The position numbers were made by a program, and so were the translations under genes. The notes under the pieces were generated by a model, which saw only the letters and a program-made list of their open reading frames with translations, was not told the DNA's origin and searched no databases. A DNA stretch of 64,000 bases, taken from assembly GCA_947034895.1 (NCBI GenBank), contig OX344762.1:46294760-46358759 (forward strand). The letters run 5' to 3'. The DNA comes from Rhytidiadelphus loreus. Lineage: Eukaryota > Streptophyta > Bryopsida > Hypnales > Hylocomiaceae. Below, one piece after another: positions 60,873 through 64,000 of the stretch (the first letter of the stretch is position 1; each line of letters starts with the position of its first letter).

Positions 60873-61429
60873 TATTCCCGGTTTGTAGGCATCCGACTGC
60901 GCTCGTGTGCAATGTCACAGTTAGTATGTGAACAGCGCGAGTTCCAGTATGAGAGTTGTGGGTTGCAGTTTGTGGAAGAAGCTCGATCGAGTACTGGGTA
61001 GCAGATACGTTTATTTTTTTCCCACCTGTACTTACGAATTGAAGAGAGACTAGGCTTCAAAGAGTGGAGGATGGCCTCCTTTGTAAATCATCAACCTCGG
61101 TGACCGGTTGCGTTGTCCTTCGACTTGGCCAGCTTCACTTGAAATCCAATAATTATGCACTTGTGTAATCTGTGTGTCTGGGAGCTTTCATTTGATACCA
61201 ATTTCCGTGTTGGATTCCGAACTCGTTGAAGTACTTCAATCTGTGGTTTGTGATTGAATTCTGCGTCATTGAGGCCATTGTTGTGATATACTTTGATGTC
61301 ATTTTCGTTTGCAATTTAAAGGGAACTTGCAAATTGCGATGAACCAAATCCTTATAGCTCTAGTCTGCATATCAATCATCTGAAGCTCCTTGGAATGGCA
61401 ATATCGTTTATTACCATTACTGTGGTGCT

Positions 61430-61435
61430 AATAAA
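61430..61435 (+). promoter_or_regulatory. Possible polyadenylation signal of the second NAT gene
   Basis: AATAAA in a T-rich context about 560 bases after the stop codon. Plant signals are loose, so this is only a candidate. Confidence 0.3.
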
Positions 61436-62134
61436 TTTTCAGCACGCTGAAGTAAAATCGTTTCCAGAAGGAAAAGTTTGCAAGGGCCGGATTCGAAAAT
61501 AATCTGTCTGGCTTATTCAATTGAGATCAAATGATTTAAAGATCCCCAAGTCGGCTTATGGATCCGCCAGACTCTTAGAGCACTTGCCCCCGTCCTCAAG
61601 ATAAATTACACAATTGAAATTGGTTTTAGAGTGCTCAAGCAGATTTATTTTGGAGGGTCACCGTAGTTATACCACCCAACATTGGGCATGTGTCTCTTTT
61701 GAGAGCATATGCCTTCCAACCAAGAGAGCTAATTTATGAGCCAGTTATTTTTGTTTGTAAGCTCCATAGAGTAAACTTATGGCTTGTCAACTGTTGAATG
61801 ACCTAGCCAATTTTAGAAGGGCCCGCTCACTTTTCAACTATTGTGAGGGCTTTGGTGGGCTTTCCCAATAGTTAAGGGCTTTGGAGTAGAGTTTGTGGCG
61901 TTGCTTTTAGAGGAGTGTGGATGCTTTGACACTAACCCTAAACAATAGCTAAGTATATTTGGACAAAAATCAAATTCAAATTAGGTGGGCAAAAATCAAT
62001 TTTTGAATAACCTTGAAAGAATAAGACTTATCACTAAGATACTTTGCCAAAATTATCCAATTTAAGGACCAATAGGAGCATTCTTCATTTCTAAGTACTT
62101 TTGAAAAGTTATCCATTAGCTACTCTTAGCTTCA
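61436..62134. other. Downstream region, nothing recognised
   Basis: Mixed to AT-rich DNA beyond the NAT gene. No ORF or transposon end that I can support. Confidence 0.5.
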
Positions 62135-62376
62135 ATGTCCTTCCAAGGTTACATACATAATTCATATAAATTTGAGAATGTAAAATTGTTATCATGAAAT
62201 AACCTATGTTAGCATGGAATAAGTTATATAATGTCCTTCCAAGGTTACATACATAATTCATATACATTTGAGAATGTAAAATTGTTATCATGAAATAACC
62301 TATGTTAGCATGGAATAAGTTATATAAGAATGTTATTATGAAATAACCTATGTTAGCATGGAATAAGTTATATAAG
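62135..62376. repeat. 96-bp tandem repeat, 2.5 copies
   Basis: Two nearly identical 96-bp units (starting ATGTCCTTCCAAGG at 62135 and 62231) plus a half unit (TATGAAATAACCTATG and onward). The few differences show a recent duplication. Short reading frames across it are by-products. Confidence 0.88.
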
Positions 62377-64000
62377 AAATTTAGTTGTCAAATTTTCAGT
62401 AATGAAACCAAATGTATCATAAACTCCTTTGATCCCTTAATTATATGATAATTTCTAAAACATATTTAATTTCAATGTTTGAACAACAGCTACTTAAGGT
62501 CAAATTGAATGCTTTTATTTCTCATTTATTCAATTAAAATTTAAAAGATTAATTTGAAATTGTCTAAAGCTAATAAGAGCTTTCAACCAAATTGTGTAGG
62601 TGGCAAATGAGGGCTACTTTAGACATTGATCCAATATGAAGTTGAGTCAAGAATCAAACAATATCATTGGTTGAGAGCAACTCTTGGCTCAATTTCCCTT
62701 TTAAACAAGGTTTCAAGCCCAAGAGACTTGAGATCTCACGTGGCTCTTCCATGACATGGGAAATGGAAAGAACCCCTGAGGCCAAAAACAAAATCCTATT
62801 AAAATGGATTAACTTTTTTTTGCCTTGTCCTAAGAGCTTCGATTCCTCTTGCAACATCTTCAGCTTCGTTCCTACTTTTTCTTAGTTCCCTCCAAGTATT
62901 CACCTCCTTGCTCAATTTGTTTAATTTTTAAATTATTAGTTTATTTTTTCATGCAAGATTGAAAAACACTTGAATGAAGATGCAATTTCCTTGAAAGACT
63001 TTGAACTTAGCAGAGATGAATGTCCTCAAAGTATTACTAAGTTATTAAATGTACAACTTTTTGAACTTAAATGTGAGAAGCTATGGGATTTAAAGGTTTA
63101 ATTTTCTAAACAAGGTAAAATTGGTTCTAGCTTGAGAATTTTTATTTATGGAGAAATGGATGACAAGTTCATCAAAAGTGCTAGAGAAAAATGGAAATAA
63201 ATGCATTGTTTGCAATATCTCTTTGTCATACATAGTCATCACATTTTAAATTTTATTGTAACTATTGCATTATTTTAGATTTAGATTTAAATGTAGGTTT
63301 TTGATTTTGAAAGAAGTCTCCAAGTTCCAACATTAATCAAAATAATCACATTCTTCTTCAACTTCTATTCTTGGCAATTGGAAAGGTTGAAATGAACTAC
63401 AACATAGAAACATGTATTTATAAATATATTTTTTTCGTGGATTTTCTTTTCTTTATGCTTTGAAATTGATCAATTGATACTTCTCAAGACATTAATAAGA
63501 TATTTAGAAATTTTTAGTGTACATATTTATCCATGTTTTTTGTTTGATAATAGAAAAGGAAACTAAGTTGTCAATCCAACTTGAGTATGTTATTTTTACT
63601 AAATATATATAGGATATGAGCAATGGATTGATTAATGACACATTGGTAAATTGACTCTTTTATGTCTTAACCTTAATTTGAATTTTTGTAGATTTTTGCT
63701 TAAATCTTTGTTCAAATATATTATTTTCTTCAATTTCATCAAATTGGTCATATAAAAAGTCTAGCTTTTAAAGATTCCAATATTACTCAAAAAAATCATG
63801 AGTTATTCTAACAAAATTATTTTGCTTATTGTAGTTCAATTTTTGTGCAAAACATAGCAAAAACAATTGTTTTAGTAGAGAGGATGGTTGATCACATGGC
63901 AACTCTCATCGACAAGTTGTGACCATGATGATATTACATTCCAATGTTGAAGATGGATTACAACTAGGAAATCTTGTAAGCACTTGGTTCTTAAGGTTCT
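62377..64000. other. AT-rich end of window, nothing recognised
   Basis: No supported gene. The short open stretch around 62667-62885 has no recognisable motif or coding context. Confidence 0.45.

Noticed and set aside
62667..62885. 72-codon frame near the right end
   Set aside because: No motif, no coding context and an overlapping antisense frame of similar length.

Overview
The window is nuclear DNA of a land plant or close streptophyte relative. The evidence is two intron-rich nucleobase-ascorbate transporter (NAT11/NAT12-type) genes, an L1-type LINE with a plant-style zf-RVT tail, CACTA-type transposons, many MITE-like hairpins and a TTTAGGG telomere-like tract inside an intron. I cannot name the species. 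Everything here was read by eye; no alignment or search was run.

Layout. (1) 337-4166 holds the last five exons of a NAT12-like gene on the + strand; its 5' part lies before the window. (2) 6543-22890 is one old LINE of about 8.4 kb, bounded by a 13-bp target duplication. It was split by a CACTA-like element (7699-12058, itself hosting a TTAA-flanked element) and by a 3.6-kb LTR-like element (18579-22195). (3) 22904-32994 is AT-rich, with two TIR elements and one small unassigned ORF. (4) 33000-46288 is a three-deep nest of the same LTR-like family, each layer bounded by its own 5-bp duplication. (5) 46294-53000 is AT-rich with a few MITEs, an (AT)n tract and a second TTAA element. (6) 53811-60872 is a complete ten-exon NAT12-like gene on the + strand. 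(7) 60873-64000 is its 3' flank and repeat-poor AT-rich DNA.

The two NAT genes share exon borders and phases, and a stretch of 3' flank, so they are duplicates now separated by about 50 kb that is almost entirely transposon-derived. The complete copy has an unusual N-terminal octapeptide array. Its first intron is filled with about six diverged copies of the end of exon 1, most with donor-like and acceptor-like sites.

The least expected signal is in the LTR-like family. All four copies carry a TATA box, a hairpin-capable leader and then a Kozak-like ATG opening a 17-24 codon phase-0 reading frame that stops exactly at a GT splice donor. Each looks like a mobile promoter plus start codon plus first-exon donor, which could supply a coding first exon to whatever lies downstream.
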